64,000 nt of DNA from Limnohabitans sp. MORI2 (GTDB lineage: Bacteria; Pseudomonadota; Gammaproteobacteria; Burkholderiales; Burkholderiaceae_C), in assembly GCF_027925025.1 (NCBI RefSeq), contig NZ_AP027058.1, positions 558,001 through 622,000 on the forward strand, written 5' to 3'. A program made the translations under genes and the position numbers. Within the stretch, counting starts at the first letter, position 1; each line of letters begins with the position of its first letter. This document shows, piece by piece, positions 36,178-44,591 of the stretch. The notes under the pieces were generated by a model. It was not told where the DNA came from and did no database searches. It was given only the letters and a program-made list of their open reading frames with translations.

Positions 36178-36660
36178 ATGGCCTATGTTTCTAGACGCCA
36201 AGCGCTGCACCTTGCCTCTGCCGGTGCGTTTGCTGCACTCACGCAAGGTGCATGGGCCGCCACGCCCATCACGCTGCCCAGTACCGATTCGTTGGCTGTT
36301 TCCCTGGAGCAGGCGTTGCAAGCCAAACAGCCGTTGGTGGTGATGGTGAGCTTGCACGGATGCCCATTTTGCAAAGTGGTGCGCGAAAACTATTTGCACC
36401 CTTTGCGCGCGTCAGGCTTGCAAGTGGTGCAAGTGGACATGCGCGACCCTCGCGCGTTGACTGACTTTGACGGCACCTTGCTCACGCAAGATGCATGGGT
36501 CAAAAAGCAAGGCATCAAGTTGGCACCAACGGTGTTGTTCTACGGTGCACAAGGGCGCGAAGTCGCCTCGCGTTTGAAAGGTGCGTACTTGCCAGATTTT
36601 TATGGCGCTTACTTGGATGAGCAGCTCACGCAAGCGCGCAAAGCGGTGGCAGGCGCATGA
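36178..36660 (+). CDS. Periplasmic thioredoxin-fold protein (SoxW/SoxS-like)
   Basis: A 160-residue exported redox protein. The N-terminus MAYVSRRQALHLASAGAFAA carries a twin-arginine-like signal, then a thioredoxin fold with the active site SLHGCPFCKVVRENYL (C62-P-F-C65) and cis-proline region IKLAPTVLFYG. SoxW/SoxS proteins keep the SoxYZ carrier cysteine reduced and are encoded beside sox genes. Its stop overlaps the ATG of the Crp-type regulator (ATGA). A DsbG-like role is less likely, given the small size. Confidence 0.86.
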   Translation: MAYVSRRQALHLASAGAFAALTQGAWAATPITLPSTDSLAVSLEQALQAKQPLVVMVSLHGCPFCKVVRENYLHPLRASGLQVVQVDMRDPRALTDFDGTLLTQDAWVKKQGIKLAPTVLFYGAQGREVASRLKGAYLPDFYGAYLDEQLTQARKAVAGA

Positions 36661-37361
36661 TCCCGATCAAAACCGAATCCGCGTGGCGCGGTACATCCGA
36701 TTGCCGCAACTGTGGCATTCGAGACATGGTCTTGTTTGCTGATTTGAACGAGCAAGACTTCAACCTCATCCATGCACCAATCGATGACTTGGTGTATCAA
36801 TCCGGCCAAGCCCTTTACGACGAATCAGGCAAAGCGCTGGGTGTGTTCACGTTGCGCAAAGGCATGGTCAAGTTGGTGCGGGTGACGGCGGATGGTCGCG
36901 AGCGTGTGGTCCGTGTGTTATTTCCGGGTGACGTGGTTGGGCTCGAAGCTTTGGCCACTGGGCATTACGACAGTCAAGCTGTTGCCTTGAGTGAGGTGTC
37001 GGTATGCCGTATTCCGCTAGAGGTGATGCATCAGTTGGGGGCCAACAGCCCGCGCTTGCATCGCAAGCTGATGGAGAAATGGCAAAGCGCTTTGAAGCTT
37101 GCCGATGACTGGCTGGCAGAGCTCAACTTTGGCACGGCCAAGCAACGCGTGCTGCATTTCATTCGAAAGATGCATCAGATGTCAGACGATGGCACGGTGC
37201 AGCTGTTCGCACGCGACGACATGGGGGCCATGATGGATCTCAAACTTGAGACGGTCAGCCGTGAAGTCACAGCGTTGGTGCGAGCTGGTGTCATGGACCC
37301 GTTGGACAAACTGGGGCGACATTACCAAGTGATGCTGCCCGAATTGTTGGAAGAGAAGTAA
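36657..37361 (+). CDS. Crp/Fnr family transcriptional regulator
   Basis: A 234-residue regulator. The effector domain includes GVFTLRKGMVKLVRVTADGR and VLFPGDVVGLEALATGHYDS; the C-terminal helix-turn-helix is FARDDMGAMMDLKLETVSRE then VTALVRAGVMD. The N-terminus has TSDCRNCGIRDM, a CxxC reminiscent of the FNR iron-sulfur site, but the remaining FNR cysteines are not placed normally (one in VSVCRIP). It could respond to oxygen, nitric oxide or a redox signal. Position in the SoxH-thioredoxin-cytochrome run just ahead of soxC suggests control of sulfur oxidation. Confidence 0.88.
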   Translation: MIPIKTESAWRGTSDCRNCGIRDMVLFADLNEQDFNLIHAPIDDLVYQSGQALYDESGKALGVFTLRKGMVKLVRVTADGRERVVRVLFPGDVVGLEALATGHYDSQAVALSEVSVCRIPLEVMHQLGANSPRLHRKLMEKWQSALKLADDWLAELNFGTAKQRVLHFIRKMHQMSDDGTVQLFARDDMGAMMDLKLETVSREVTALVRAGVMDPLDKLGRHYQVMLPELLEEK

Positions 37362-37374
37362 ACAGGAGACATCG

Positions 37375-37689
37375 ATGAAAAAGTTGTTATGTGTAGCCTT
37401 GTTGGCATGGACCTCTGGCGTGTTTGCCCAGCAACACCCCTTGTTCAAAGATGCCGATCTCAAAGCGGGTGAGAAACTCATTGCTGAAAACCAATGCAAC
37501 GAATGCCACACGCGACGCGTCGGAGGTGACGGCAGCAGCATCTATAACCCGAAAGGTCGCATCAACACGGCTGGAGCCTTGCGCGGCATGGTGGAGTACT
37601 GCAACACCGAGCTGAACTTGGGCTTCTTCCCTGAAGACACCAACGCGGTGGCGGCTGTCTTGAACAAGCAGCACTACAAGTTTCGTTGA
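37375..37689 (+). CDS. Small periplasmic monohaem c-type cytochrome
   Basis: A 104-residue exported protein: signal MKKLLCVALLAWTSGVFA then QQHPLFKDADLKAGEKLIAE, one haem motif CNECHTRR (C41-C44-H45), and EYCNTELNLGFFPEDTNAVA followed by VLNKQHYKFR. The C-terminal FPEDTNAVAAVLN pattern is that of a conserved family of short c-type cytochromes near sox genes whose partner is unknown. AGGAG precedes the ATG. No obvious distal methionine other than GMVEYCN, so a Met or His ligand cannot be decided. Confidence 0.82.
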   Translation: MKKLLCVALLAWTSGVFAQQHPLFKDADLKAGEKLIAENQCNECHTRRVGGDGSSIYNPKGRINTAGALRGMVEYCNTELNLGFFPEDTNAVAAVLNKQHYKFR

Positions 37690-37742
37690 ACTTACAGCAG
37701 GGTTTGGCGTAAACCCGATGGTTCGACCATCAGAGATGATTT

Positions 37743-37762
37743 ATATTAGCGCTTGTTGATAT
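37743..37762. promoter_or_regulatory. ATAT-N12-ATAT site upstream of soxC
   Basis: ATAT, twelve bases (TAGCGCTTGTTG), ATAT; 26 bases before the soxC start. The same arrangement is found at 46562-46581 between the split YeeE pair and the metallo-beta-lactamase gene. The size suits an ArsR-type dimer. A short hairpin, GATGGTTCGACCATC, lies just upstream at 37717-37731. Confidence 0.45.
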
Positions 37763-37788
37763 ATTTAACTGATGTGGAAGGACTGTCT

Positions 37789-39159
37789 GTGAAAACACCA
37801 GATGGCATTCAATCGGGGCGCGTTCAAAAAGCCCCTGAAAACTTTTTAGACCGCGACGGCATCAGCACCGTCATTGCCGAAAGCAAAGCCGGTCGTCGCA
37901 ATTTCATCCGCAGCGCCTTTGCCGCTGCCGCCGCAGGGGCTGCTGCTCCCATGGCCTTGGCGCAGGGTAACCCTGTGCCCACCGAGGGCGGTGACCCCAA
38001 CATCTTGAACTTGCCTGAGCACGCCACGGGTTTGGGTCAGGGTGTAGCTGCCAACAACGGCTACGGTGTGCCATCCAAGTTCGAGTCGAATGTGCAGCGT
38101 CGTCAAAGCCCAGGCTTGACGCAAACCACACAAGCCTCTGTGTCGTTTGCACCGCTGCAATCGTTGTTTGGCATCGTCACGCCGAGCGGTTTGCACTTTG
38201 AGCGTCATCACCAAGGTTGGTGGGACATCGATCCCTCCAAGCATCGCTTCATGATCAACGGCATGGTGAAAACACCCAAGGTGTTCACCATGGACGAAAT
38301 CATGCGTTTGCCATCCGTGTCGCGTTTTCACTTCATCGAGTGCGGTGCCAACACCGCCGTGGAGTGGGGCAATGTGGCCGTGCCCACCGTGCAATACACA
38401 CACGGCATGGTGTCGTGCAGCGAATTCACAGGTGTGCCACTCATCACCTTGCTCGAAATTGCGGGCGCTGATTTGAAGAACGGCAAGTTTGTGTTGGCCG
38501 AAGGCGGCGATGGTTCTTCCATGACCCGTACCATTCCCATGAGCCTGATTTTGTCGGGCGAAGTGTTGGTGGCCTACGGACAAAACGGCGAAATGCTGCG
38601 TCCAGAAAACGGCTACCCATTGCGCTTGATCGTGCCCGGTATCCAAGGCGTGAGCTGGGTCAAGTATTTGCGTCGCGTGGAAGTGGGTGACAAGCCCTAC
38701 GCCGCGAAAGACGAAGCCGTGCACTACATGGACTTGATGCCCGATGGTCAACACCGTCAGTACACCAACATCCAAGAATGCAAGAGCGTGGTGACCACAC
38801 CTTCTGGTGGCCAAGTGTTGTTGGACAAAGGTTTCTACAACATCACTGGTCTCGCATGGTCGGGTCGCGGCAAAGTGGCCAAGGTCGATGTGTCGGTGGA
38901 CGGTGGCCGTAATTGGCGCCAAGCCCGCTTGGAAACACCGGTGCTCAGCAAAGCACTGACACGTTTCAACATCGACTGGGTGTGGGACGGCAAGCCTGCC
39001 ATCATCCAAAGCCGTGCCACCGATGAAACCGGTTTCGTGCAACCCACCTACAAGCACTTGCGTGCGGCGCGTGGCACACGTTCGATCTATCACAACAACG
39101 CCATCCAATCATGGTTGGTGCAAGAAAACGGCGAGGTCAAGAATGTCCAAGTTTCGTAA
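37789..39159 (+). CDS. soxC: Sulfane dehydrogenase molybdenum subunit SoxC
   Basis: A 456-residue periplasmic molybdoenzyme of the sulfite-oxidase fold; with SoxD it takes six electrons from SoxY-bound sulfane sulfur. A Tat signal (AGRRNFIRSAFAAAAAGAAA; arginines at 36-37) and the Mo-binding cysteine C185 in RFHFIECGANTAVEW are clear, followed by LIVPGIQGVSWVKYLRRVEV and the C-terminal dimer domain. GTG at 37789 is chosen because GGAAGGA lies just before it; an upstream in-frame start falls in the promoter. It overlaps soxD by 17 bases. Presence of soxCD predicts complete thiosulfate oxidation to sulfate without sulfur globules. Confidence 0.96.
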   Translation: MKTPDGIQSGRVQKAPENFLDRDGISTVIAESKAGRRNFIRSAFAAAAAGAAAPMALAQGNPVPTEGGDPNILNLPEHATGLGQGVAANNGYGVPSKFESNVQRRQSPGLTQTTQASVSFAPLQSLFGIVTPSGLHFERHHQGWWDIDPSKHRFMINGMVKTPKVFTMDEIMRLPSVSRFHFIECGANTAVEWGNVAVPTVQYTHGMVSCSEFTGVPLITLLEIAGADLKNGKFVLAEGGDGSSMTRTIPMSLILSGEVLVAYGQNGEMLRPENGYPLRLIVPGIQGVSWVKYLRRVEVGDKPYAAKDEAVHYMDLMPDGQHRQYTNIQECKSVVTTPSGGQVLLDKGFYNITGLAWSGRGKVAKVDVSVDGGRNWRQARLETPVLSKALTRFNIDWVWDGKPAIIQSRATDETGFVQPTYKHLRAARGTRSIYHNNAIQSWLVQENGEVKNVQVS

Positions 39160-40219
39160 AGTCATCTTGACTGCGGCCTTGCTGGCTGCTGCGGGTTGGG
39201 CCACTGCGCAAAGCACCGCCTACCCTGGTGTGGGTCGCCCAGCCACTGCCAAAGAAATTGCGGCGTGGGACATTGACGTACGCCCCGACTTCAAAGGTTT
39301 GCCAGCAGGTTCAGGCTCGGTTGCACAAGGCCAAGACTTGTGGGAAGCCAAGTGTGCGCACTGTCACGGCGTGTTTGGTGAATCCAACGAAGTGTTCAGT
39401 CCCCTCATTGGTGGCACCACCAATGACGACATCAAAACTGGCAACGTGGCCAACTTGAAGCGCGCTGATTTCCCTGGTCGCACCACCATCATGAAAGTGG
39501 CCACGGTGTCCACGCTGTGGGACTACATCAACCGCGCCATGCCATGGACTGCGCCCAAGTCACTCAAGCCCGATGAGGTGTATGCCGTGACGGCCTACCT
39601 CTTGAGCTTGGCCAATGTGGTGCCTGAAAACTTCGTGTTGACAGACAAAAACATTGCCGAAGTACAAAAGCGCATGCCCAACCGCAATGGCATGACTACG
39701 AAGCACGGCATGTGGCCTGGCAAAGAGTTCAATGGCACAGGTAAGCCTGACACGGCCAATGTGGCCTGCATGAAAAACTGCGTACCCGAAGCCAACGTCG
39801 CGTCCATGTTGCCCGACTATGCGCGCAACGCCCACGGCAACTTGGCAGACCAAAACCGTTTGGTGGGTCAACAACATGGTGCCAACACCGCAGTGCCTGA
39901 AAATAAATCAGCTCCTGTCGGTAGCGCAGCAGCCCCAGCTGCAGCTGCAGCCAAACCTGCAGCCAAAGTGGCAGACCCTGCCTTGGCTTTGTTGAATAAG
40001 CACACCTGCACGGCTTGCCATGCGCAAAGCACCAAGGTGGTGGGGCCGAGCTTTAACGACATTGCCAAAAAGTACCCCGGCAAAGCCGAGTACTTGGCGG
40101 GCAAGATCAAGTCCGGTGGTTCAGGTGTGTGGGGCGCCATCCCTATGCCTGCACAAACGGCACCCGAAGCAGATATCAAAACGATTGCCAACTGGCTTGC
40201 TGCCGGTGCGGCAAAATAA
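39143..40219 (+). CDS. soxD: Dihaem cytochrome c subunit SoxD of sulfane dehydrogenase
   Basis: A 358-residue exported dihaem cytochrome. Signal peptide MSKFRKVILTAALLAAAGWA; haem 1 at CAHCHG (71-75) within a SoxD domain, haem 2 at CTACHAQ (289-293) within a short class I cytochrome domain, joined by an alanine/lysine/proline linker (AAAPAAAAAKPAAKVA). It passes electrons from SoxC to small cytochromes. The C-terminal domain closely resembles the free cytochrome encoded at 54687 (LACHAADKKIVGPAYQDVAK against TACHAQSTKVVGPSFNDIAK). ATG 39143 gives the signal peptide. Confidence 0.95.
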   Translation: MSKFRKVILTAALLAAAGWATAQSTAYPGVGRPATAKEIAAWDIDVRPDFKGLPAGSGSVAQGQDLWEAKCAHCHGVFGESNEVFSPLIGGTTNDDIKTGNVANLKRADFPGRTTIMKVATVSTLWDYINRAMPWTAPKSLKPDEVYAVTAYLLSLANVVPENFVLTDKNIAEVQKRMPNRNGMTTKHGMWPGKEFNGTGKPDTANVACMKNCVPEANVASMLPDYARNAHGNLADQNRLVGQQHGANTAVPENKSAPVGSAAAPAAAAAKPAAKVADPALALLNKHTCTACHAQSTKVVGPSFNDIAKKYPGKAEYLAGKIKSGGSGVWGAIPMPAQTAPEADIKTIANWLAAGAAK

Positions 40220-40245
40220 CTCTCACGCATTTTTAGGAGCACTAC

Positions 40246-40701
40246 ATGCAAACTCGTCGCGAGACCCTCAAGCACAGCGCCGCTGTGGCAGGCCTGTTGG
40301 CCTCTACTGGCCTGTTCCCTCAATATGCTCAAGCTTTTGACAAAGCAGCGTTTGACACCAAGAGTGTGAACGAAGCCGTCAAAGCCATGGGTGGTTCAGC
40401 CCCCGTGGAAAGCAAAGACGTGACCATCACCGGTCCAGACATCGCTGAAAACGGCGCTGTCGTGCCATTGGGTGTGAGCACCAGTTTGGGCAACGTCAAA
40501 CGCATGCTGTTGTTGGTTGAGAAAAACCCATCTGCTTTGATTGCGATGTTCAACGTGACACCTGAAGTTGAAGCCAACTTTTCGACCCGCTCCAAGATGG
40601 GCCAATCGTCAGATGTCTACGCAGTGGCCATCACCAACGACGGCAAAGCTTTCTTCGCAAAGAAAGAAGTCAAAGTGACACTCGGCGGCTGCGGCGGCTA
40701 A
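40246..40701 (+). CDS. soxY: Sulfur carrier subunit SoxY
   Basis: A 151-residue periplasmic carrier. The N-terminus MQTRRETLKHSAAVAGLLAS is a Tat signal; the carrier arm at the C-terminus ends VTLGGCGG, with C149 as the cysteine that holds the sulfur chain. SoxY pairs with SoxZ and presents substrate to SoxXA, SoxB and SoxCD. AGGAG is seen before the ATG; soxZ follows after 24 bases. Confidence 0.97.
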   Translation: MQTRRETLKHSAAVAGLLASTGLFPQYAQAFDKAAFDTKSVNEAVKAMGGSAPVESKDVTITGPDIAENGAVVPLGVSTSLGNVKRMLLLVEKNPSALIAMFNVTPEVEANFSTRSKMGQSSDVYAVAITNDGKAFFAKKEVKVTLGGCGG

Positions 40702-40725
40702 TTTAGAAATTTCAGGAGAAACAAA

Positions 40726-41037
40726 ATGGCAGATCCAATGCGCATTCGCGCCCAAGCAGCTGGCGATAAAGCAACCATCCGTGTCTTGATGAGCCACGAA
40801 ATGGAATCCGGTCAACGCAAAGACGGCACCGGCAAACTCATTCCCGCTTGGCACATCCAAGACGTGACCGCCACCCTCAATGGCAAAGTCGTGATGACAG
40901 CCGAGTGGGGCCCCGCTGTGTCCAAGAACCCCTTCTTGCAATTCACCATCAAAGGCGCCAAAGCCGGTGACAAAGTGGGCATCACATGGAAAGACAACAA
41001 GGGCGATACACGCTCTGACGAAGCAACTGTTTCGTGA
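40726..41037 (+). CDS. soxZ: SoxZ, partner of the SoxY carrier
   Basis: A 103-residue Ig-like protein starting MADPMRIRAQAAGDKATIRV, with VLMSHEMESGQRKDGTGKLI, ISKNP-like block VSKNPFLQFTIKG and GITWKDNKGDTRSDEATV. It has no signal peptide and should leave the cell piggy-back on the Tat substrate SoxY. Length and sequence are typical. AGGAG precedes the ATG. Confidence 0.96.
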   Translation: MADPMRIRAQAAGDKATIRVLMSHEMESGQRKDGTGKLIPAWHIQDVTATLNGKVVMTAEWGPAVSKNPFLQFTIKGAKAGDKVGITWKDNKGDTRSDEATVS

Positions 41038-41063
41038 TGCCTGTGAACGCAGTGGAGACAAGG

Positions 41064-41858
41064 ATGAAAAAATTAGTTTTTGCATTAGGGCTCATCGGCT
41101 TGTCTGCCGCTGCGTTCGCCCAAAAGTCGTCGACCGACAGCATTGCCGAATACCGCGCCATGCTGCAAGACGGCAACCCCGCCGAGTTGTTTGAAGCCAA
41201 AGGTGAAGACCTGTGGAAACAAAAACGCGGCCCTAAAAATGCGTCGCTTGAGAAATGCGATTTAGGCAAAGGCGCAGGCGTGGTCAAAGGCGCCTGGGTC
41301 GAGTTGCCGCGCTACTTTGCAGACACTGGAAAAGTGCAAGACCTCGAATCGCGCTTGGTCACCTGCATGCAAGAGTTGCAAGGTTTCAATGGCGACGAGA
41401 TTGCCAAGACACCGTTTGGCAAAGGCGAACAAAGCAATGTGACCGCCTTGGCCACTTGGATTTCTGCAGAATCCAAAGGCATGAAATTCAACTTGCCGCA
41501 AAGCCATGTGGAAGAGCGCAAGATGTATGAAGTAGGCAAGCGCCTCTTCTTCATGCGCGGCGGTTCGCACGACTTTGCGTGTGCCACTTGCCACGGCCAA
41601 GACGACAAGCGCATTCGCTTGCAAGACTTGCCCAACCTCACCAAAAACCCTGGTGCAGGCAACGGCTTTGGCGCTTGGCCTGCGTACCGCGTGTCTAACG
41701 GCCAGATGTGGGGCGCTCAATTGCGCTTGAACGACTGCTACCGTCAGCAACGCTTTCCCTATCCCTTGTTTGGCAGCGAAGCCACCATTGCCTTGGGCGT
41801 CTACATGGGCGTGAATGGCAAAGGCGGCGAGGCCACCGCGCCCGCGATCAAACGATAA
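41064..41858 (+). CDS. soxA: SoxA, L-cysteine S-thiosulfotransferase dihaem-family subunit (one haem motif)
   Basis: A 264-residue exported subunit of SoxXA, which attaches thiosulfate to SoxY. Signal MKKLVFALGLIGLSAAAFA. The catalytic haem motif CATCH is at 173-177, and the active-site cysteine ligand at C225 in LRLNDCYRQQR. The N-terminal domain has C64 and C101 (LEKCDLG, VTCMQEL), which would form a disulfide instead of the second haem of Paracoccus-type SoxA. So this is a monohaem SoxA. ATG 41064 follows GGAG; a frame start 30 bases upstream overlaps soxZ. Confidence 0.95.
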   Translation: MKKLVFALGLIGLSAAAFAQKSSTDSIAEYRAMLQDGNPAELFEAKGEDLWKQKRGPKNASLEKCDLGKGAGVVKGAWVELPRYFADTGKVQDLESRLVTCMQELQGFNGDEIAKTPFGKGEQSNVTALATWISAESKGMKFNLPQSHVEERKMYEVGKRLFFMRGGSHDFACATCHGQDDKRIRLQDLPNLTKNPGAGNGFGAWPAYRVSNGQMWGAQLRLNDCYRQQRFPYPLFGSEATIALGVYMGVNGKGGEATAPAIKR

Positions 41859-41870
41859 GGACCACGCACC

Positions 41871-42524
41871 ATGAATCGCATATATCAAATCGCGTTGAGC
41901 GCAGCCGCTATAGCTTTGTTGACTGCTTGTGCGGCACCCATGCCATCGAGCGCTGACCTCGACAAACTCACCCAAGACATCATTGGCCGTTCATTCCGTG
42001 CACAAGGCCAAGCCAAGCTTGACCGCTTGAGCCCTGATGAAGACAACCAGTTGTGTGCCGAAGCCGAGCGCACAGGTGTGCCGTTGGACGCCAAAGTGGC
42101 CGAAGCCATCGAAGCACGCAATATGAAAACCATCAAGGCTCCCGCCGATGGCAAGTATTTGGGTGACTTCAAAGAAGGCGAGAAGATTGCCCAAAGCGGC
42201 GCAGGCAAAACCTGGACCGATGCCGAAGGCTCTGCCAACGGCGGCAACTGCTACAACTGCCACCAGATCAGCAAGGAAGAGTTGTCCTACGGCACACTCG
42301 GCCCAAGCTTGTACAACTACGGCAAGATCCGCAGTGCATTGGAGCCTAACAGCCCCGTCACCAAGGCCATTACCGAGTACACCTGGGGCAAGATTCAAAA
42401 CGCCCGTGCGTACAACGCATGCTCCAACATGCCACGTTTTGCGCACAAAGGTGTGTTGACTGAAACACAAATCAAACACATCATGGCTTTGTTGCTCGAC
42501 CCAGCGTCGCCTGTCAACAAGTAA
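41871..42524 (+). CDS. soxX: SoxX, monohaem cytochrome subunit of SoxXA (lipoprotein-like)
   Basis: A 217-residue cytochrome. The N-terminus MNRIYQIALSAAAIALLTAC has a lipobox (LLTAC, C20), suggesting lipid anchoring. The haem motif CYNCHQ is at 127-131, and the distal methionine is in ACSNMPRFAHKG. It has an N-terminal extension of about 90 residues compared with short SoxX proteins, as in SoxX of some betaproteobacteria. Twelve bases after soxA. A hairpin terminator lies between it and soxB. Confidence 0.94.
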   Translation: MNRIYQIALSAAAIALLTACAAPMPSSADLDKLTQDIIGRSFRAQGQAKLDRLSPDEDNQLCAEAERTGVPLDAKVAEAIEARNMKTIKAPADGKYLGDFKEGEKIAQSGAGKTWTDAEGSANGGNCYNCHQISKEELSYGTLGPSLYNYGKIRSALEPNSPVTKAITEYTWGKIQNARAYNACSNMPRFAHKGVLTETQIKHIMALLLDPASPVNK

Positions 42525-42532
42525 TCTCTCTC

Positions 42533-42567
42533 AAGCCGCAGCATGAGCTTTTCATCTGCGGCTTTTC
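42533..42567 (+). terminator. Terminator-like hairpin between soxX and soxB
   Basis: AAGCCGCAG at 42533-42541, a 14-base loop, CTGCGGCTT at 42556-42564, then TT. Nine perfect pairs ending in a short T run, 9 bases after soxX and 29 before soxB. The T run is short, so termination may be partial. Confidence 0.65.
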
Positions 42568-42595
42568 TACGTTCTTTAAATAAGCAGGTGCTGAT

Positions 42596-44329
42596 ATGAA
42601 CTTAACCAAACGCGAATTCATGCAAGTCATTGGCGCGGGCTCGATGGCCGGCCTCAATATGCAGGCCTATGCGCAAGCAGATGCGAACGTGGCGGCCAAA
42701 GGTTTGTACGACATCCCCAAGTTTGGCAACGTCTCGTTCTTGCACATGACCGACTGCCACGCGCAGCTCAAGCCCATTTACTTCCGCGAGCCCAGTGTCA
42801 ACCTTGGCATTGGCAGCATGAAAGGCAACTTGCCACACTTGGTGGGCGAGCATTTGCTCAAAACCGCAGGTGTGCGCCCCGGCAGCGCCGAAGCCTATGG
42901 CATGAGCTACTTGAACTTTGAAGTAGCCGCTAAACGCTTTGGCAAAGTGGGCGGTTTCGCGCACTTTGCCACTCTGGTCAAACGCCTCAAAGCCAGCCGC
43001 CCCGGCGCCTTGTTGCTCGACGGTGGCGACACTTGGCAAGGCTCGGCCACCTCGTTGTGGACCAACGGCCAAGACATGGTCGACGCTTGCAAATTGCTCG
43101 GCGTCGATGTGATGACCGGCCACTGGGAATTCACCTACGGCATGGAACGTGTGCAAGAAATCGTCAACAAAGACTTTGCAGGCAAGGTCGACTTTGTGGC
43201 CCAAAACATCAAGACCCAAGACTTTGGCGATCAGGTGTTCAAGCCCTATGTGATTCGCGAAATCAACGGTGTGCCTTGCGCCATCATTGGTCAAGCCTTC
43301 CCGTACACGCCCATTGCCAACCCCCGCTACATGGTGGCCGATTGGGCGTTTGGCATTCAAGACGAAAACATGCAAAAGATGGTGGACGAAGCCCGCGCCA
43401 AAGGTGCGCAGGTGGTCGTCGTCATCAGCCACAACGGTATGGACGTGGACTTGAAAATGGCCAGCCGCGTCAGCGGCATCGACGCCATCATGGGTGGTCA
43501 CACCCACGACGGCATGCCTGTGGCCACTTTGGTGAACAACAAAGGCGGCAAAACCATCGTCACCAACGCAGGGTCGAATGGCAAGTTCTTGGGCGTGCTC
43601 GACTTCGAAGTGAAGAACAAGCGCATCACCGACTTCCGCTACAAGCTCTTGCCCGTGTTTGCCAACATGCTGCCCGCCGACAAAGAGATGGATGCGCTCA
43701 TCACCAAGATTCGCGCGCCCTACGAAGCCAAGCTCAATGAAACCTTGGCCATCACCGAAGGCACGCTGTACCGCCGTGGCAACTTCAATGGCACAGGCGA
43801 CCAGTTGTTGCTCGACGCGTTGATGGATGTGCAAGGCGCCGACCTCGCGTTCTCGCCCGGTTTCCGCTGGGGCACTTCGCTCTTGCCAGGCCAAGCCATC
43901 ACGCGTGAATGGTTGATGGACATGACCGCCACCACCTACTCGTATGCCACCGTGACTGAGATGACGGGCGAGACCATCAAGACCGTGCTCGAAGACGTGT
44001 GCGACAACTTGTTCAACCCCGACCCTTACTACCAACAAGGTGGCGACATGGTCCGCGTGGGTGGCCTCGAATACGTGTGTCGCCCCAACGAAAAAATGGG
44101 CAACCGCATTGGCGACATGCGCCTCAAAGGCAAGCTCATTGAAGCGAACAAAAAATACAAAGTGGCCGGTTGGGCCCCTGTGGCCGAAGAGGCGAAAAAC
44201 CAAAACCTCAAGCCCGTGTGGGAAGTGGCCGAGCAGTGGCTCAAGGCAAGCGGTGGCCGCGTCAAGTCACGCAAGCTCAACACGCCCAAGCTCGAAGGTG
44301 TGTTGCCCAACCCTGGCTACGCCGCGTAA
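42596..44329 (+). CDS. soxB: SoxB, thiol sulfate hydrolase (dimanganese)
   Basis: A 577-residue periplasmic enzyme of the 5'-nucleotidase fold that releases sulfate from SoxY-thiosulfonate. Metal motifs: HMTDCHAQLKP near 50-60, LLLDGGDTWQGSATSLW, GHWEFTYGMERV, VISHNGMDVDLKMASRV and MGGHTHDGMP. The C-terminal domain includes GNFNGTGDQLLLDALMDVQG and FSPGFRWGTSLL. The signal reads MNLTKREFMQVIGAGSMAG with Lys-Arg where SoxB normally has Arg-Arg. Length matches the family (about 560-580). Confidence 0.96.
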   Translation: MNLTKREFMQVIGAGSMAGLNMQAYAQADANVAAKGLYDIPKFGNVSFLHMTDCHAQLKPIYFREPSVNLGIGSMKGNLPHLVGEHLLKTAGVRPGSAEAYGMSYLNFEVAAKRFGKVGGFAHFATLVKRLKASRPGALLLDGGDTWQGSATSLWTNGQDMVDACKLLGVDVMTGHWEFTYGMERVQEIVNKDFAGKVDFVAQNIKTQDFGDQVFKPYVIREINGVPCAIIGQAFPYTPIANPRYMVADWAFGIQDENMQKMVDEARAKGAQVVVVISHNGMDVDLKMASRVSGIDAIMGGHTHDGMPVATLVNNKGGKTIVTNAGSNGKFLGVLDFEVKNKRITDFRYKLLPVFANMLPADKEMDALITKIRAPYEAKLNETLAITEGTLYRRGNFNGTGDQLLLDALMDVQGADLAFSPGFRWGTSLLPGQAITREWLMDMTATTYSYATVTEMTGETIKTVLEDVCDNLFNPDPYYQQGGDMVRVGGLEYVCRPNEKMGNRIGDMRLKGKLIEANKKYKVAGWAPVAEEAKNQNLKPVWEVAEQWLKASGGRVKSRKLNTPKLEGVLPNPGYAA

Positions 44330-44355
44330 AAAGTTTTTAAATCAAAGGAAATGAA

Positions 44356-44583
44356 ATGACAGTCGAACGTTACATCCGCATCATCGCGGGCTTGTTCATC
44401 ATGGTGTCACTGGCTTTAGGCATTGAAGAAAGCCCAGTGTTTGTGAGTCGCTGGGCCTTGGCGTTCACTGCTTTTGTGGGAGCCAACTTGTTTCAATTTG
44501 GCTTTACCAACTTTTGCCCCATGGGCATCATCTTGCGCAAATTCGGCGTCAAAGATGGCGCCGCTTGCTGCGCAACTGAGTGA
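44356..44583 (+). CDS. DUF2892 (YgaP-type) inner-membrane protein
   Basis: A 75-residue protein with two membrane helices (IRIIAGLFIMVSLALGI and RWALAFTAFVGANLFQFGFT) followed by NFCPMGIILRKFGVKDGAAC, the cysteine-containing end of the DUF2892/YgaP transmembrane family. In E. coli YgaP this part is fused to a rhodanese domain; here it is alone. AAGGAAATG-type context gives a good ribosome-binding site (AAAGGAA). It sits 26 bases after soxB and ends 9 bases before the convergent YeeE gene. Confidence 0.88.
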   Translation: MTVERYIRIIAGLFIMVSLALGIEESPVFVSRWALAFTAFVGANLFQFGFTNFCPMGIILRKFGVKDGAACCATE

Positions 44584-44591
44584 TTGAAAAC

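Noticed and set aside
37717..37731. Hairpin GATGGTTCGACCATC as terminator of the Crp-cytochrome transcript
   Set aside because: Six pairs and no T run; too weak to call, and it may belong to the soxC promoter.
37846..39108. A 420-codon minus-strand frame opposite soxC
   Set aside because: soxC is unmistakable (Tat signal, Mo cysteine); the antisense product shows no recognisable motif and has shadow composition.
42602..44203. A 533-codon open frame on the minus strand opposite soxB
   Set aside because: soxB has all its metal motifs in the other strand; the antisense frame is rich in His, Val and Ala without domains, as expected from the mirror of a high-GC gene.
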